From contig NZ_JHZB01000008.1 of NCBI RefSeq assembly GCF_000621145.1, forward strand, positions 1 through 64,000: a stretch of 64,000 nt of DNA. The letters are read 5' to 3'. Source of the stretch: Desulfobulbus elongatus DSM 2908 (lineage in GTDB: Bacteria > Desulfobacterota > Desulfobulbia > Desulfobulbales > Desulfobulbaceae). Each line of letters opens with the position of its first letter. Within the stretch, counting starts at the first letter, position 1. Positions 9,733 to 18,249 of the stretch are shown here, piece after piece. The notes below the pieces were generated by a model. The model had not been told where the DNA came from. It was given only the letters and a program-made list of their open reading frames with translations, and searched no databases. The translations under genes were made by a program, and so were the position numbers.

Positions 9733-10611
9733 GACCGCGCCGTCCAGCGTGTCCGTGCTCCGGCGTTCCGCGGCCTTGCTGGCCTCTTTGGGAGGAAAAA
9801 CGGACGCCTTGCTCACTTCGCCGGCGAGCCGCTTGTAGAGCCGGTCCCTGTGCTCCTCGTCGAGGTCGAGGAATTGGACGGCGAACTGGCCATTTCTTTC
9901 CTCACTGCGGACCACCCGCGCCCGCATCTGAAACCGTTCGTCCGGGTTCTCCTGCGGACCGAATTCGATGGTGATCCCGAGTTCGTCGTCCACGGCGGGC
10001 GGCGCCGACCGGGATTGGATGTCGCAGCCGCTGACCGAGATGTCGATCACGCTGCCGATATTCGTCTGCCCGTTTCGCTCATACTGGATCGGCATGGTGC
10101 TGAGCGAAAAGCGGAGGCCGTCTCTTTGCGCCAGTTCTTCGAGTTTTTGCTCCGCCTCTTCCCTGCTTTCGGCGTAAAGCGCGCGATAGCAATGAATTTG
10201 TTCCGAAAAATTGATAAGTTGCTTGAAACTGACATTGTCGTCTCTGATGATCCGCACAATGGCGCCAACCTGATGGCCGATCAGGAAATCAATGATTTTC
10301 TTGTAGATCGGCAGCCCGGTGATATAGAGAAGGTTGCAATCCGAGACATCGCTCACCACGTTGAATCCCTTTTTCAGGTCGGCAACGCAGAAACGGACGT
10401 CCGTGTAGAGTTTTTCCAGGGTTTTGGCGTCGATGGTGCCTGAAATGACGACATGCAGCCTGTTTTTTTTGATGTCCGCCGTTGCCTTGACCCGCCGCTG
10501 CCCGTTCGCCATGCCCCACCGAGGTTGAGTGTCCGGAGAATCGATCCGTGCCGTGGCGAAGGGATTTGCCATGGCGAGGGTATTGTATATGACCCGCCGC
10601 ACGGCTGTCAA
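9712..10611 (-). CDS. PilZ-domain-like protein with STAS-like N-terminal domain
   Basis: In this 299-residue protein, residues about 40-165 (VVISGTIDAKTLEKLYTDV, FNVVSDVSDC) resemble a STAS-type fold. Residues about 175-280 resemble PilZ, with the second signature DISVSGC (usually D/NxSxxG) and the strand QFAVQFLDLDEE. The PilZ RxxxR motif that grips cyclic di-GMP is not seen where expected, before the YERNGQTNIG segment. Binding of c-di-GMP is therefore doubtful. The gene stands alone, convergent with the [2Fe-2S] gene. The start could be the ATG at 10611 or the second Met (codon 14, in NTLAMANPF). Confidence 0.65.
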   Translation of the reverse strand: MTAVRRVIYNTLAMANPFATARIDSPDTQPRWGMANGQRRVKATADIKKNRLHVVISGTIDAKTLEKLYTDVRFCVADLKKGFNVVSDVSDCNLLYITGLPIYKKIIDFLIGHQVGAIVRIIRDDNVSFKQLINFSEQIHCYRALYAESREEAEQKLEELAQRDGLRFSLSTMPIQYERNGQTNIGSVIDISVSGCDIQSRSAPPAVDDELGITIEFGPQENPDERFQMRARVVRSEERNGQFAVQFLDLDEEHRDRLYKRLAGEVSKASVFPPKEASKAAERRSTDTLDGAVLSALRQ

Positions 10612-10783
10612 AAACGAACGACGCCGGCACCCTGCACATCACGTTTTCCTAACATTCCCGTGCACCCGGCACCGGGGTGGGGCCTTCGGCTCGCCATCGC
10701 CGCGGCAGCCATTGCCCGCCGACGGCGGCCCTCCACGACACCCTCCGCGCCAACCCGCAGAGCGTCATCCGGCCGCCTGCCCT

Positions 10784-11437
10784 TTAACGGGAGGGAACTT
10801 CGGGCGGCTCTTTCCTGGCTGTCAGCAGAAAAACGGAAAAACGCCGGCTGGTGCCGTCGCCGGCCGGCTTAGCGATTTCGGCGGCGGTCAGGTCGCGCAC
10901 CCCGGTGAAGCCGGCAGCCTCGAGCATGGCCTGCAGCGCGGTCCGGTCGAAGCCAAAATGGAAGACGCCGGTGTTGTCCTCGTGGAACAGGCCGCCATCC
11001 AGGTCGAGATCGGCCAGACCCACCATGCCGCCGGGCATAAGCGCGTTATGGAATTGGGCGAGCAACGGCTCGATCTCCCGGACATGGTGCAGGGTCATGC
11101 TGCTGACGATGCGATGATACTTGCCCTTCAGGGTGTCGCCCTGCTCCAGATCCAGGTTCATGGAGCAGACATTGCCCAGGTCGGCGGCAGCGATCTTGGC
11201 GTTGAGCACGTCGAGCATGCCCCGGGAGCTGTCGGCGCCGACGATGGTTCTGACCAGCGGTTGCAGCCGCAGGGTCAAGAGGCCGGTGCCGCAGCCGAAA
11301 TCCAGGAGGTTCATCGCATCAGTGAGGGCCAACTCGCGGATGAGGGCGTCGGCCACCTCGTTGGCCAGCCGTACCCGCTGCGGTTTTTCGTCCCAGTTGG
11401 CGGCGGCGGTGTCGAAATCTTTTCGTTGCGTGTTCAT
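10784..11437 (-). CDS. Class I SAM-dependent methyltransferase
   Basis: The 217-residue protein has a Rossmann SAM-binding motif LLDFGCGTG at about 43-51, an acidic D at the end of strand 2 (VGADSS), and motifs for strands 4 and 5 (HRIVSSMTLHHV, LMPGGMVGLADLD). This is a type-11 methyltransferase, and its substrate cannot be read from the sequence. It is the last gene of a minus-strand operon with the ene-reductase and the lipid kinase (32 bases after the latter). A lipid, quinone or small-molecule target is possible but unproven. Confidence 0.85.
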   Translation of the reverse strand: MNTQRKDFDTAAANWDEKPQRVRLANEVADALIRELALTDAMNLLDFGCGTGLLTLRLQPLVRTIVGADSSRGMLDVLNAKIAAADLGNVCSMNLDLEQGDTLKGKYHRIVSSMTLHHVREIEPLLAQFHNALMPGGMVGLADLDLDGGLFHEDNTGVFHFGFDRTALQAMLEAAGFTGVRDLTAAEIAKPAGDGTSRRFSVFLLTARKEPPEVPSR

Positions 11438-11469
11438 TGGTGCAGGGATGGTAGAGGTTCAAACGGAAT

Positions 11470-11853
11470 TCAGGCAAAAAGCCGGGGCAGGAAAACAAGA
11501 AGGCCGATGGCGACCGCGGCCAGGGCCGCGGCCAGCACGCCGAAGGCGGCCACATCCTTGGCCCGGCCGATGCGGGGCCGCTCCTCCGGGGAGACCTCGT
11601 CGGCCAGCAACTCGATGGCGGTATTGACCGCCTCCAGGGCCCAGACCATGCCGATGGCAAGCAGCACCAGGGCCCATTCCGCAGACCGGAGGCGGCAGAC
11701 CGTGCCGGCGATGACCACCGCCACGGTGGCTGCGGCATGGATGCGGGCGTTGTGCTGGCTACCGAGCAGCACCCGCAAGCCGGCCAGGGCGTAGCGGAAA
11801 CTTTGCAGCCGCGCCCGCCACGAAAAGGGCGTATGGCCGTTTTGCTCCGCCAT
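11470..11853 (-). CDS. dgkA: Diacylglycerol/undecaprenol kinase family protein
   Basis: The 127-residue membrane protein has three transmembrane helices and the family signature EAVNTAIELLADEVSPEE with the downstream RIGRAKDVAAFGVL segment. That segment is the shared active-site region of trimeric DgkA kinases. It resembles the Gram-positive undecaprenol kinase (UdpK) type more than E. coli DgkA in its ending. It phosphorylates a lipid alcohol (diacylglycerol or undecaprenol) with ATP at the inner membrane. It starts one base after the stop of the ene-reductase gene, so the two are translationally coupled. Confidence 0.88.
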   Translation of the reverse strand: MAEQNGHTPFSWRARLQSFRYALAGLRVLLGSQHNARIHAAATVAVVIAGTVCRLRSAEWALVLLAIGMVWALEAVNTAIELLADEVSPEERPRIGRAKDVAAFGVLAAALAAVAIGLLVFLPRLFA

Positions 11854-11854
11854 G

Positions 11855-12928
11855 TCAGGTGGTCGTCATGAAGGGATAGTCGGTGTATCCCGCCGGCCCC
11901 GGCTTATAGAAGGTGGACGGGTTCGGCGTGTTGAGCGGGGCGCCGGCCCTGATCCGCTCGGGCAGATCGGGATTGGCGATGTAGGCGGTGCCGAAGGCCA
12001 CGGCATCGCACTGGCCGGCAGCGATGGCCGCCTCGGCCTCGGCGGCGGTATAGTGCAGGTTGGCGATCAGCACACCCTGGTAGCGCTGGCGAAACGGGGT
12101 CAGCACGTCGCCCTGCACCTCGCCCAGGACGTCACCGCGGATCAGATGGACATAGGCCAGGTTGCAGGCGTTGAGCCGCTCGGCCAGCCAGCGGGCCAGC
12201 CCGATCGGGTCGCTGTCGCCCATGGAGTTGAAGCTGGAGAGGGGCGACAGCCGCAGACCCACGCGCTCGCTGCCCCAGACCACGCCTACCGCCGCCAGCA
12301 CCTCCAAAAGCAGGCGGGCCCGGTTTTCGACGGGGCCACCATAGGGGCCGGTGCGCCGGTTGCAGCCGTCGCGCAGGAACTGGTCGATGAGGTAGCCGTT
12401 GGCGCCGTGGATCTCGATGCCGTCGAATCCGGCGGCCAGGGCGTTGGCCGCCGCCTGCCCGAACAGGGCGACGATGGCGGGCAGCTCGTCGTCGTGCAGG
12501 ACGCGCGGTACCACGTAGTTCGCCTTACCCTCCGGGGTGTGGGTGATGTCGTTGGTGATGGCGATGGCGCTGGCCGACACCGGCTCGATGTCGCCATTGA
12601 TCAGGGGATGGCAGGCCCGGCCGCCGTGCCAGAGCTGCAGAAAGATGCGGCCACCCCTGGCGTGCACCGCCTCGGTCACCCGCCGCCAGCCGTCGATCTG
12701 CGCCGCACTGTAGATGCCCGGCTCGGTCTGGAAGGCCGACTGCCCCGCCTGCACCATGGTGGCCTCGGCGATGATCAGGCCGGCCGAGGCCCGCTGGGCG
12801 TAGTGCTCGGCCATCAGTTGAGTGGGCACATGGTCGCGGTCCGCCCGGCAGCGGGTGAGCGGCGCCATGCAGATGCGGTTGGGCAGGGTCAGGGAGCCGA
12901 GCTGAAGCGGCCGGAACAGGTGATCCAT
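11855..12928 (-). CDS. nemA: Old-yellow-enzyme family ene-reductase (NemA-like)
   Basis: The 357-residue FMN flavoenzyme reduces activated C=C bonds or nitro compounds with NAD(P)H. The start MDHLFRPLQLGSLTLPNRI and catalytic HGANGYLIDQFL (His174, Asn177, Tyr179) are characteristic. So is TGPYGGPVENRARLLLE. The FMN phosphate-site region VAFGTAYIANPDL lies near the C-terminus. The chosen ATG at 12928 is preceded by AAGGAGG; the open frame extends to 12982, but without a ribosome site. First gene of an operon with the lipid kinase and the methyltransferase. Confidence 0.92.
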   Translation of the reverse strand: MDHLFRPLQLGSLTLPNRICMAPLTRCRADRDHVPTQLMAEHYAQRASAGLIIAEATMVQAGQSAFQTEPGIYSAAQIDGWRRVTEAVHARGGRIFLQLWHGGRACHPLINGDIEPVSASAIAITNDITHTPEGKANYVVPRVLHDDELPAIVALFGQAAANALAAGFDGIEIHGANGYLIDQFLRDGCNRRTGPYGGPVENRARLLLEVLAAVGVVWGSERVGLRLSPLSSFNSMGDSDPIGLARWLAERLNACNLAYVHLIRGDVLGEVQGDVLTPFRQRYQGVLIANLHYTAAEAEAAIAAGQCDAVAFGTAYIANPDLPERIRAGAPLNTPNPSTFYKPGPAGYTDYPFMTTT

Positions 12929-13026
12929 ACGAAATCCTCCTTGCAACTGCGGTGGGGCGATGCGTTTTGACCGGACGAACACGACACCTCTTCGTCGAAG
13001 CGGCGAACGCCGAGATCCGGTGGCGG

Positions 13027-13878
13027 TCAGACCATATCCCGGTGGCGCGTGCGGCCGCGCTTTCCGGTGAGTCCGATGGCCTGAATCGCCTGCACCGCGA
13101 TCTCCTCGATGGAGCGCCCCTCGACGTTGAGTACCTTGAGATTGTGGCGCAGGTAAAGCTGTTTGGCCTGCTGCAGTTCCCTGGTGCAGGTGGCCAGGCT
13201 GGCATAGGTGGAGCCGGCGTACCGTTTTTCCCGGATGTTGTGCAGGTAGTTCGGCGAACAGGTCAGGCCGACTGCCCGCTTGCGGTTGCGGATAATCTCC
13301 CTGGGCAGTTCGTGCCGGTCGAGATGGTCGGCGGTCAGGGGAAAGTTGGCGGCCTTGAGTTCCATGTGGGTGGCCAGGTAGATGGAAACCGGCGTCTTGC
13401 CCGAACGGGACACGCCGATGAGGATGATCTCGGCCTCGTCGTATTCCGCCGGCCTGGTGCCGTCGTCGTGCTCCAGGGAAAAATGGATGGCATCGACCCG
13501 CTTGTCCATCCTGGAGATGGTGAAGTGGCGGGAATAGCCGGGTTCGCGCCGGGCCTTGATGTGCAGCGCCTTTTCCAGCAACTCCAGGGTGTTGAGAAAA
13601 ATGTCGAAGAATTTCACCTCCGGGCAGTCGAACACGTTCCTGGTCTCCTGATCCATGATGGTGCAGAAAACCAGCGGCCGGCTGCCTTCCGACTGTTGCA
13701 GGATATGGGCCAGGGCCTTGCGGGCGTCGTCCGGGGTGTGGATAAAGGGGATCTTCTCCTCGCGGAAGCGGATGCCCTGGAACTGGGCCAGCAGGGCCTT
13801 GCCCATGTCCTCGGCGAGGATGGCGGTAGAGCCGGACACATAGTAGACATCCTGGATGGCGGGCGCGGTGTCGTTCAT
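13027..13878 (-). CDS. ppsR: Phosphoenolpyruvate synthase regulatory protein (PSRP, DUF299)
   Basis: The 283-residue protein is a bifunctional ADP-dependent kinase and Pi-dependent phosphorylase that switches PEP synthase or pyruvate phosphate dikinase off and on. It shows the family N-terminus YYVSGSTAILAEDMGKALL, the P-loop GVSRSGKTPVSIYLA and the C-terminal motif YAGSTYASLATC. The family length is about 270-280. It overlaps the upstream diheme cytochrome gene by four bases (ATGA), so the two are coupled. No pps/ppdK gene lies in the window. Confidence 0.93.
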   Translation of the reverse strand: MNDTAPAIQDVYYVSGSTAILAEDMGKALLAQFQGIRFREEKIPFIHTPDDARKALAHILQQSEGSRPLVFCTIMDQETRNVFDCPEVKFFDIFLNTLELLEKALHIKARREPGYSRHFTISRMDKRVDAIHFSLEHDDGTRPAEYDEAEIILIGVSRSGKTPVSIYLATHMELKAANFPLTADHLDRHELPREIIRNRKRAVGLTCSPNYLHNIREKRYAGSTYASLATCTRELQQAKQLYLRHNLKVLNVEGRSIEEIAVQAIQAIGLTGKRGRTRHRDMV

Positions 13879-14135
13879 TTTCGTTTATGACAGAAAAGGC
13901 AGCGGTAGGGAGGCGGATGGTCGGCGGGAAGCTGCGCCTGCTTGCCGGGGGCGTGGCAGTCTTCGCACAACCGTTCCGCCTCTTTCTTGTCCATGGTCAT
14001 GAAGCGTTCGTGATTCTGGTCGTGGGGCAACGGTTTGGTGGTCTCGGGGGGCGCATCGAGGAGAAAGCCCAGGATCGCGATTCCGACGACGATGAACAGG
14101 CCGTTGGCGAGTAGTTTTTTTTGTTGGGTAGTCAT
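13875..14135 (-). CDS. Small membrane-anchored diheme c-type cytochrome
   Basis: The 86-residue protein has one N-terminal transmembrane segment (about 10-27) and a short periplasmic tail with two c-type heme motifs, CEDCH (57-61) and CLFCH (79-83). The frame is open from 14151 in another frame only, and this frame uses ATG 14135. It sits between the FAD reductase (45 bases upstream) and the PEP synthase regulator (four-base overlap). Such mini-cytochromes occur in electron-transfer loci of anaerobes, and the redox partner is not evident. Confidence 0.8.
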   Translation of the reverse strand: MTTQQKKLLANGLFIVVGIAILGFLLDAPPETTKPLPHDQNHERFMTMDKKEAERLCEDCHAPGKQAQLPADHPPPYRCLFCHKRK

Positions 14136-14180
14136 AGAGTCCGTTGAGCAAAAGGAGCGCGGGCAGCCGGGAAGGTTTCC

Positions 14181-15215
14181 CTAGTCTGCCATTTCCAGCA
14201 GGTGAAAATCAATGACTTTTGTGCGCAGGAGCAGCGCCGTGATCTCCATCAGCAGCCGGCGCAACCGGCGGTGGTTGACCGCCAGGGCCGTCAGCCGGCG
14301 GTGCTGGCGGTGGCGGGCGGCGAGCCGCGCCAACTCGTCGCCGGGATGAGCGGGATCGAGGATCATCCGCGCCACCGCCTGCCCGGAAACCAGGGCGGGA
14401 TAGATACCCTCGCCGGTAAGGCCCGAGGCCAGGCCGGCGGCATCCCCGACCAGCCAGGCGCGGTCGAAACGGACGCCCCGATAGTCGTAATTGACCAGCC
14501 CGGCGCGGATGGTCCGGGGGTCGAGGCGGAACCCCTGCGCCGCCGCCCACCGGAGCAGCCGCTCCTTCAACTCCCGGCCGGAAAACAGGCGAATGTCGCC
14601 GTACGCGCCGATGGAGAGCGTCTCCCGGTGGGGAAAAATCCAGCCGTAGCCAGCCCCGAACAGACGGGCATCCAGGTGCCATTCCATGCGGGTGTGGCTA
14701 CCGGGATGGAGGCAGTTGAGGCCGATGCCCATGGCAGCGGTTGGCAGTCCAAGAAAGCGGCGCACCAGACTGGTGGAGCCGTCCGCCCCCACCAGATGCC
14801 CGCAGGCGATAGCGGACCGGCGGCCGGAGACCGCCTCCAGAGTGGCGCCATGCGCCTCCAGGCGCACAATCCGGGTACCGGCGAGCACCTCGACCCCGGC
14901 GGCCAGCGCCCGTTCGGCCATCCATTGGCCGAGCCGTTCGCGGTTGACCGTGGCCACGATCGGGTCCGGTTCGGCCACCACCACCCGCTGCCACGGCGTG
15001 CGGATGTCCTGCTCGGGAAAGGCCCGCTCGATCAGGGCAGCCGGCACATGCCTGAGCAGGCCGTGCCAGGTCAGGCCGCCGGCGCACACCTTGGGTCCAG
15101 GCACCGGCTTGCGCTCGGCCACCACCACCTTGGCGCCCTGCTCCGCCAGCAGGGTCGCGCAGGCCAGGCCGCCGGGCCCGCCGCCGATCACCAGCACATC
15201 GGCCCGTTCAGCCAC
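14181..15215 (-). CDS. Geranylgeranyl-reductase-like FAD-dependent oxidoreductase
   Basis: The 344-residue protein has an N-terminal FAD dinucleotide-binding motif DVLVIGGGPGGLACATLLAEQ and the KxxPGxKxCAGGLT segment typical of the geranylgeranyl reductase/digeranylgeranylglycerophospholipid reductase family. A second FAD motif reads AWLVGDAAGLASGLTGEGI. I chose a GTG start at 15215 because GGAGGG lies just before it; the frame is open to 15266 but without a ribosome site. The substrate (isoprenoid lipid, quinone or chlorophyll-type side chain) is not determined. First gene of an operon with the diheme cytochrome and PSRP. Confidence 0.85.
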   Translation of the reverse strand: MAERADVLVIGGGPGGLACATLLAEQGAKVVVAERKPVPGPKVCAGGLTWHGLLRHVPAALIERAFPEQDIRTPWQRVVVAEPDPIVATVNRERLGQWMAERALAAGVEVLAGTRIVRLEAHGATLEAVSGRRSAIACGHLVGADGSTSLVRRFLGLPTAAMGIGLNCLHPGSHTRMEWHLDARLFGAGYGWIFPHRETLSIGAYGDIRLFSGRELKERLLRWAAAQGFRLDPRTIRAGLVNYDYRGVRFDRAWLVGDAAGLASGLTGEGIYPALVSGQAVARMILDPAHPGDELARLAARHRQHRRLTALAVNHRRLRRLLMEITALLLRTKVIDFHLLEMAD

Positions 15216-15549
15216 GATTGCAGCCCTCCGGACCGCGGCCAAACGCTGCCCGCCTGCCGCCGGCACACGACGGTGTCTGTCGCCAACGAGCGAATGCGCG
15301 CCTTCTCCTTGCTTTCATCGGATCTTTACGCTAGCCTTGCAAAACCCTCGGGTCGGGCCGGTTGAGAAAAAAACCGCACCGGATGCCGTTGGCAGGGCCG
15401 GTTTCGACCGGCGCACCATACCACAAACGCCGGCATCCGGAAATCCGTAAACGAAAGCCGCCATATTCCGCAGTCCGGCCCGATACCGCGAACTTCTGTT
15501 TTATTGTGCCGCAATCGCCCCCATCCCACTCTCCCCAGGAGGTTGCCCC
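15216..15549. other. Divergent intergenic region with nested inverted repeat
   Basis: About 330 bases between the divergent FAD-reductase and pepN genes. CCGGATGCCG (15379-15388) is complementary to CGGCATCCGG (15431-15440). Within this, GCCGGT-TTCG-ACCGGC (15397-15412) forms a second hairpin. On the plus strand it could fold in the pepN leader, about 110 bases before its start. Otherwise I see only the two ribosome sites. Confidence 0.5.
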
Positions 15550-18189
15550 GTGACAGCCCATAAAAAGGAAACGTTTCTTAAAGATTATACGCCGCCCGCC
15601 TACCTGGTCGACCGCATCGACCTGCGGGTGGAACTCGATCCGCACGCCACCCGCGTCCGGGCGACCCTCTCCTGCCGGGCCAACACCACCACAAAACAGC
15701 CGCTGGTGCTCAACGGCGAGCGGCTGGAGCTGGTGTGGGTGGAACTGGACGGCGCCCTGCTCGCAGATAGCCGGTACACCTTTGCCGACGGCCTGCTCAC
15801 CATCCCCGAACCGCCCGAGCAACCCTTTGCGGTGACCGTCGAAACCCGGATCAACCCGGCCGGCAACACCGCCCTGGAAGGATTGTACCTGTCCTCGGGC
15901 AACTACTGCACCCAGTGCGAGGCCGAGGGCTTCCGCACCATCACCTGCTTTCCCGACCGGCCCGACGTGATGAGCGTGTTCACCACCACGGTGATCGGCG
16001 ACAGAACCGCCTGCCCGGTCCTGCTCGCCAACGGCAACCTGATCGCAGCCGGCGACCTGAAGGACGGCCGCCACTACGCCACCTGGCACGATCCCTTTCC
16101 CAAGCCCTGCTACCTCTTCGCCCTGGTGGCCGGCAACCTGGTGCACATCGCCGATACCTTCACCACCCGCTCCGGCCGCACCGTCGACCTGCGCATCTAT
16201 GTCGAGGAGCGCAACCGCGACAAATGCGGCCATGCCATGCGCTCCCTGCAAAAGGCCATGCGCTGGGACGAGGAGCGGTTCGGCCGCGAATACGACCTCG
16301 ACACCTTCATGATCGTGGCGGTCGACGACTTCAACATGGGCGCCATGGAGAACAAGGGGCTGAACGTGTTCAACTCCAAATACGTGCTCGCCCTGCCCGA
16401 AACCGCCACCGACATCGACTACGAGGGCATCGAGGGGGTCATCGCCCACGAATACTTCCACAACTGGACCGGCAACCGCATCACCTGCCGCGACTGGTTC
16501 CAGTTGAGCCTCAAGGAAGGGCTGACCGTGTTCCGCGACCAGGAATTCACCGCCGACATGATCTCCCGCCCGGTCAAGCGCATCCAGGACGCCAACATCA
16601 TCCGCTCCTTCCAGTTCCGCGAGGACGCGGGCCCCATGGCCCACCCGGTGCGGCCGCCCTCGTTCGTCGAGATCAACAATTTTTACACGCTCACGGTCTA
16701 CAACAAAGGTGCCGAGGTGATCCGCATGCTCCACACCCTGCTGGGGCCGCAGACCTTCCGCCGGGGCATGGATCTCTACTTCGAGCGGCACGACGGCCAG
16801 GCCGTGACCTGCGACGATTTCGTCGCAGCCATGGAGGCGGCCTGGGGCAGGAGCCTCGATCAATTCAAGCGCTGGTACAGCCAGGCCGGCACGCCGGAGT
16901 TGACTGTGCGGGCCGACTACGACCAGACCGCCCAACAACTCGTCCTGGAGGTGGAACAGACCTGCCCGCCCACCAGGGAAGCGGCGGCAAAAGAACCCTT
17001 TACCATGCCCCTGGCCGTGGGCCTGCTCGACGAGGCGGGCAAGCCACTGGCCATCGGCGATGGGGCCGATCCGACCACCAGGGTGCTCATCCTCTCGGAG
17101 CGGCGGCAGCGGTTCGTGCTGGAGGGCATCGCCAGCCGGCCGACCGTGTCCTTTCTCCGCAACTTTTCCGCGCCGGTCAAGGTGGTGTTCGAGCAGACCG
17201 ACGAGGAACTGAGCCGCCTGATGGCGCACGACCCCGATCCGTTCAACCGCTGGGACGCCGGCCAGAAACTGAGTTTGCGCCACCTGCTGGCCCAGATCGA
17301 CTGCTACCGGCGCGGCGAGGCCGTCGCAATCGACGAACGGCTGCTGCACGGGCTGCGCAACCTGCTCTCCGACCGCGATTCCGACCCGGCCTTTCTCGCC
17401 ATGGCCCTGATCCTGCCCACCGAGAACTGGATCGGCCAGCAGATGGCCACCATCGACCCGGTGGCCGTTTTCGCGGCCCGCCAGCAATTCCGGGCCCTGA
17501 TCGGCCGCAACCTGCGCGAGGAGCTGCTGATACGCTACCACAGCCTGCGCGTTGCGGGCCCTTACCGGTATAACGCCGCCGACGCCGGCAAACGAGCCCT
17601 GCGCAACGGCTGCCTCGCCTATCTGCTGACCCCGGACCTGGACGGGCGCCTCGATCTGGACCTGCTCGACCTCGGCGTGCAGCAGTACCGGACCAGCGAC
17701 AACATGACCGACGGCATCTCCGCCCTGACCTGCGTGGTCAACGCCGATCTCGCCACGGGCACCGAACTGCTCGCCGATTTCCACACCCGATGGCGCCACG
17801 ACCCCCTGGTGGTCGACAAATGGCTCATCCTCCAGGCCGGCTGCACCCTGCCCGGCACCCTGGAGCGGGTGCGCAAGCTGACGGTCCACCCGAGTTTCAC
17901 CCACAAGAACCCCAACAAGGTCCGCGCCCTGATCGCGACCTTCTGCGCCACCAACCACAGCCAGTTCCATGCCGCCGACGGCGCCGGCTACATTTTCCTG
18001 GCCGATCAGGTCCTGCTGCTCGATCCGCTCAACCCGCAGATCGCCGCCCGCATGCTCACGCCGCTCACCCAGTGGCGGCGCTACGATGCCGGCCGCCAGG
18101 CATTGATGCAACGGCAGCTCGAACGGATCGGCGCCGTGCGTTCGTTGTCCGACGACGTCCGGGAGGTTGTCGAGAAATCGCTGGAGTGA
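15550..18189 (+). CDS. pepN: Aminopeptidase N
   Basis: This 879-residue M1 zinc aminopeptidase removes N-terminal residues from peptides in the cytoplasm. The exopeptidase motif GAMEN is at 264-268, and the zinc site HEYFHNWTGNR (from 300) has its third ligand Glu at 323 (LKEGLTVF). The C-terminal helical domain typical of gamma/delta proteobacterial PepN (total about 870-880) is complete. It starts at a GTG with AGGAGG just upstream. It is a single gene, convergent with heme O synthase. Confidence 0.96.
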   Translation: MTAHKKETFLKDYTPPAYLVDRIDLRVELDPHATRVRATLSCRANTTTKQPLVLNGERLELVWVELDGALLADSRYTFADGLLTIPEPPEQPFAVTVETRINPAGNTALEGLYLSSGNYCTQCEAEGFRTITCFPDRPDVMSVFTTTVIGDRTACPVLLANGNLIAAGDLKDGRHYATWHDPFPKPCYLFALVAGNLVHIADTFTTRSGRTVDLRIYVEERNRDKCGHAMRSLQKAMRWDEERFGREYDLDTFMIVAVDDFNMGAMENKGLNVFNSKYVLALPETATDIDYEGIEGVIAHEYFHNWTGNRITCRDWFQLSLKEGLTVFRDQEFTADMISRPVKRIQDANIIRSFQFREDAGPMAHPVRPPSFVEINNFYTLTVYNKGAEVIRMLHTLLGPQTFRRGMDLYFERHDGQAVTCDDFVAAMEAAWGRSLDQFKRWYSQAGTPELTVRADYDQTAQQLVLEVEQTCPPTREAAAKEPFTMPLAVGLLDEAGKPLAIGDGADPTTRVLILSERRQRFVLEGIASRPTVSFLRNFSAPVKVVFEQTDEELSRLMAHDPDPFNRWDAGQKLSLRHLLAQIDCYRRGEAVAIDERLLHGLRNLLSDRDSDPAFLAMALILPTENWIGQQMATIDPVAVFAARQQFRALIGRNLREELLIRYHSLRVAGPYRYNAADAGKRALRNGCLAYLLTPDLDGRLDLDLLDLGVQQYRTSDNMTDGISALTCVVNADLATGTELLADFHTRWRHDPLVVDKWLILQAGCTLPGTLERVRKLTVHPSFTHKNPNKVRALIATFCATNHSQFHAADGAGYIFLADQVLLLDPLNPQIAARMLTPLTQWRRYDAGRQALMQRQLERIGAVRSLSDDVREVVEKSLE

Positions 18190-18249
18190 GCTGAAAGCGG
18201 CTGTGTTTGCGCCCGGTTGCGAAACAAACGATTGCCGCCCCGCCGCCGG

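Noticed and set aside
12929-12982. Upstream start of the ene-reductase
   Set aside because: The internal ATG at 12928 has AAGGAGG and gives the conserved family N-terminus; the extension has neither.
15331-18111. Very long minus-strand open frame opposite pepN (926 codons)
   Set aside because: It is a shadow of a GC-rich gene. The plus strand encodes complete aminopeptidase N with its zinc motifs, while the minus frame gives a low-complexity G/A/V/D-rich sequence with no motif.
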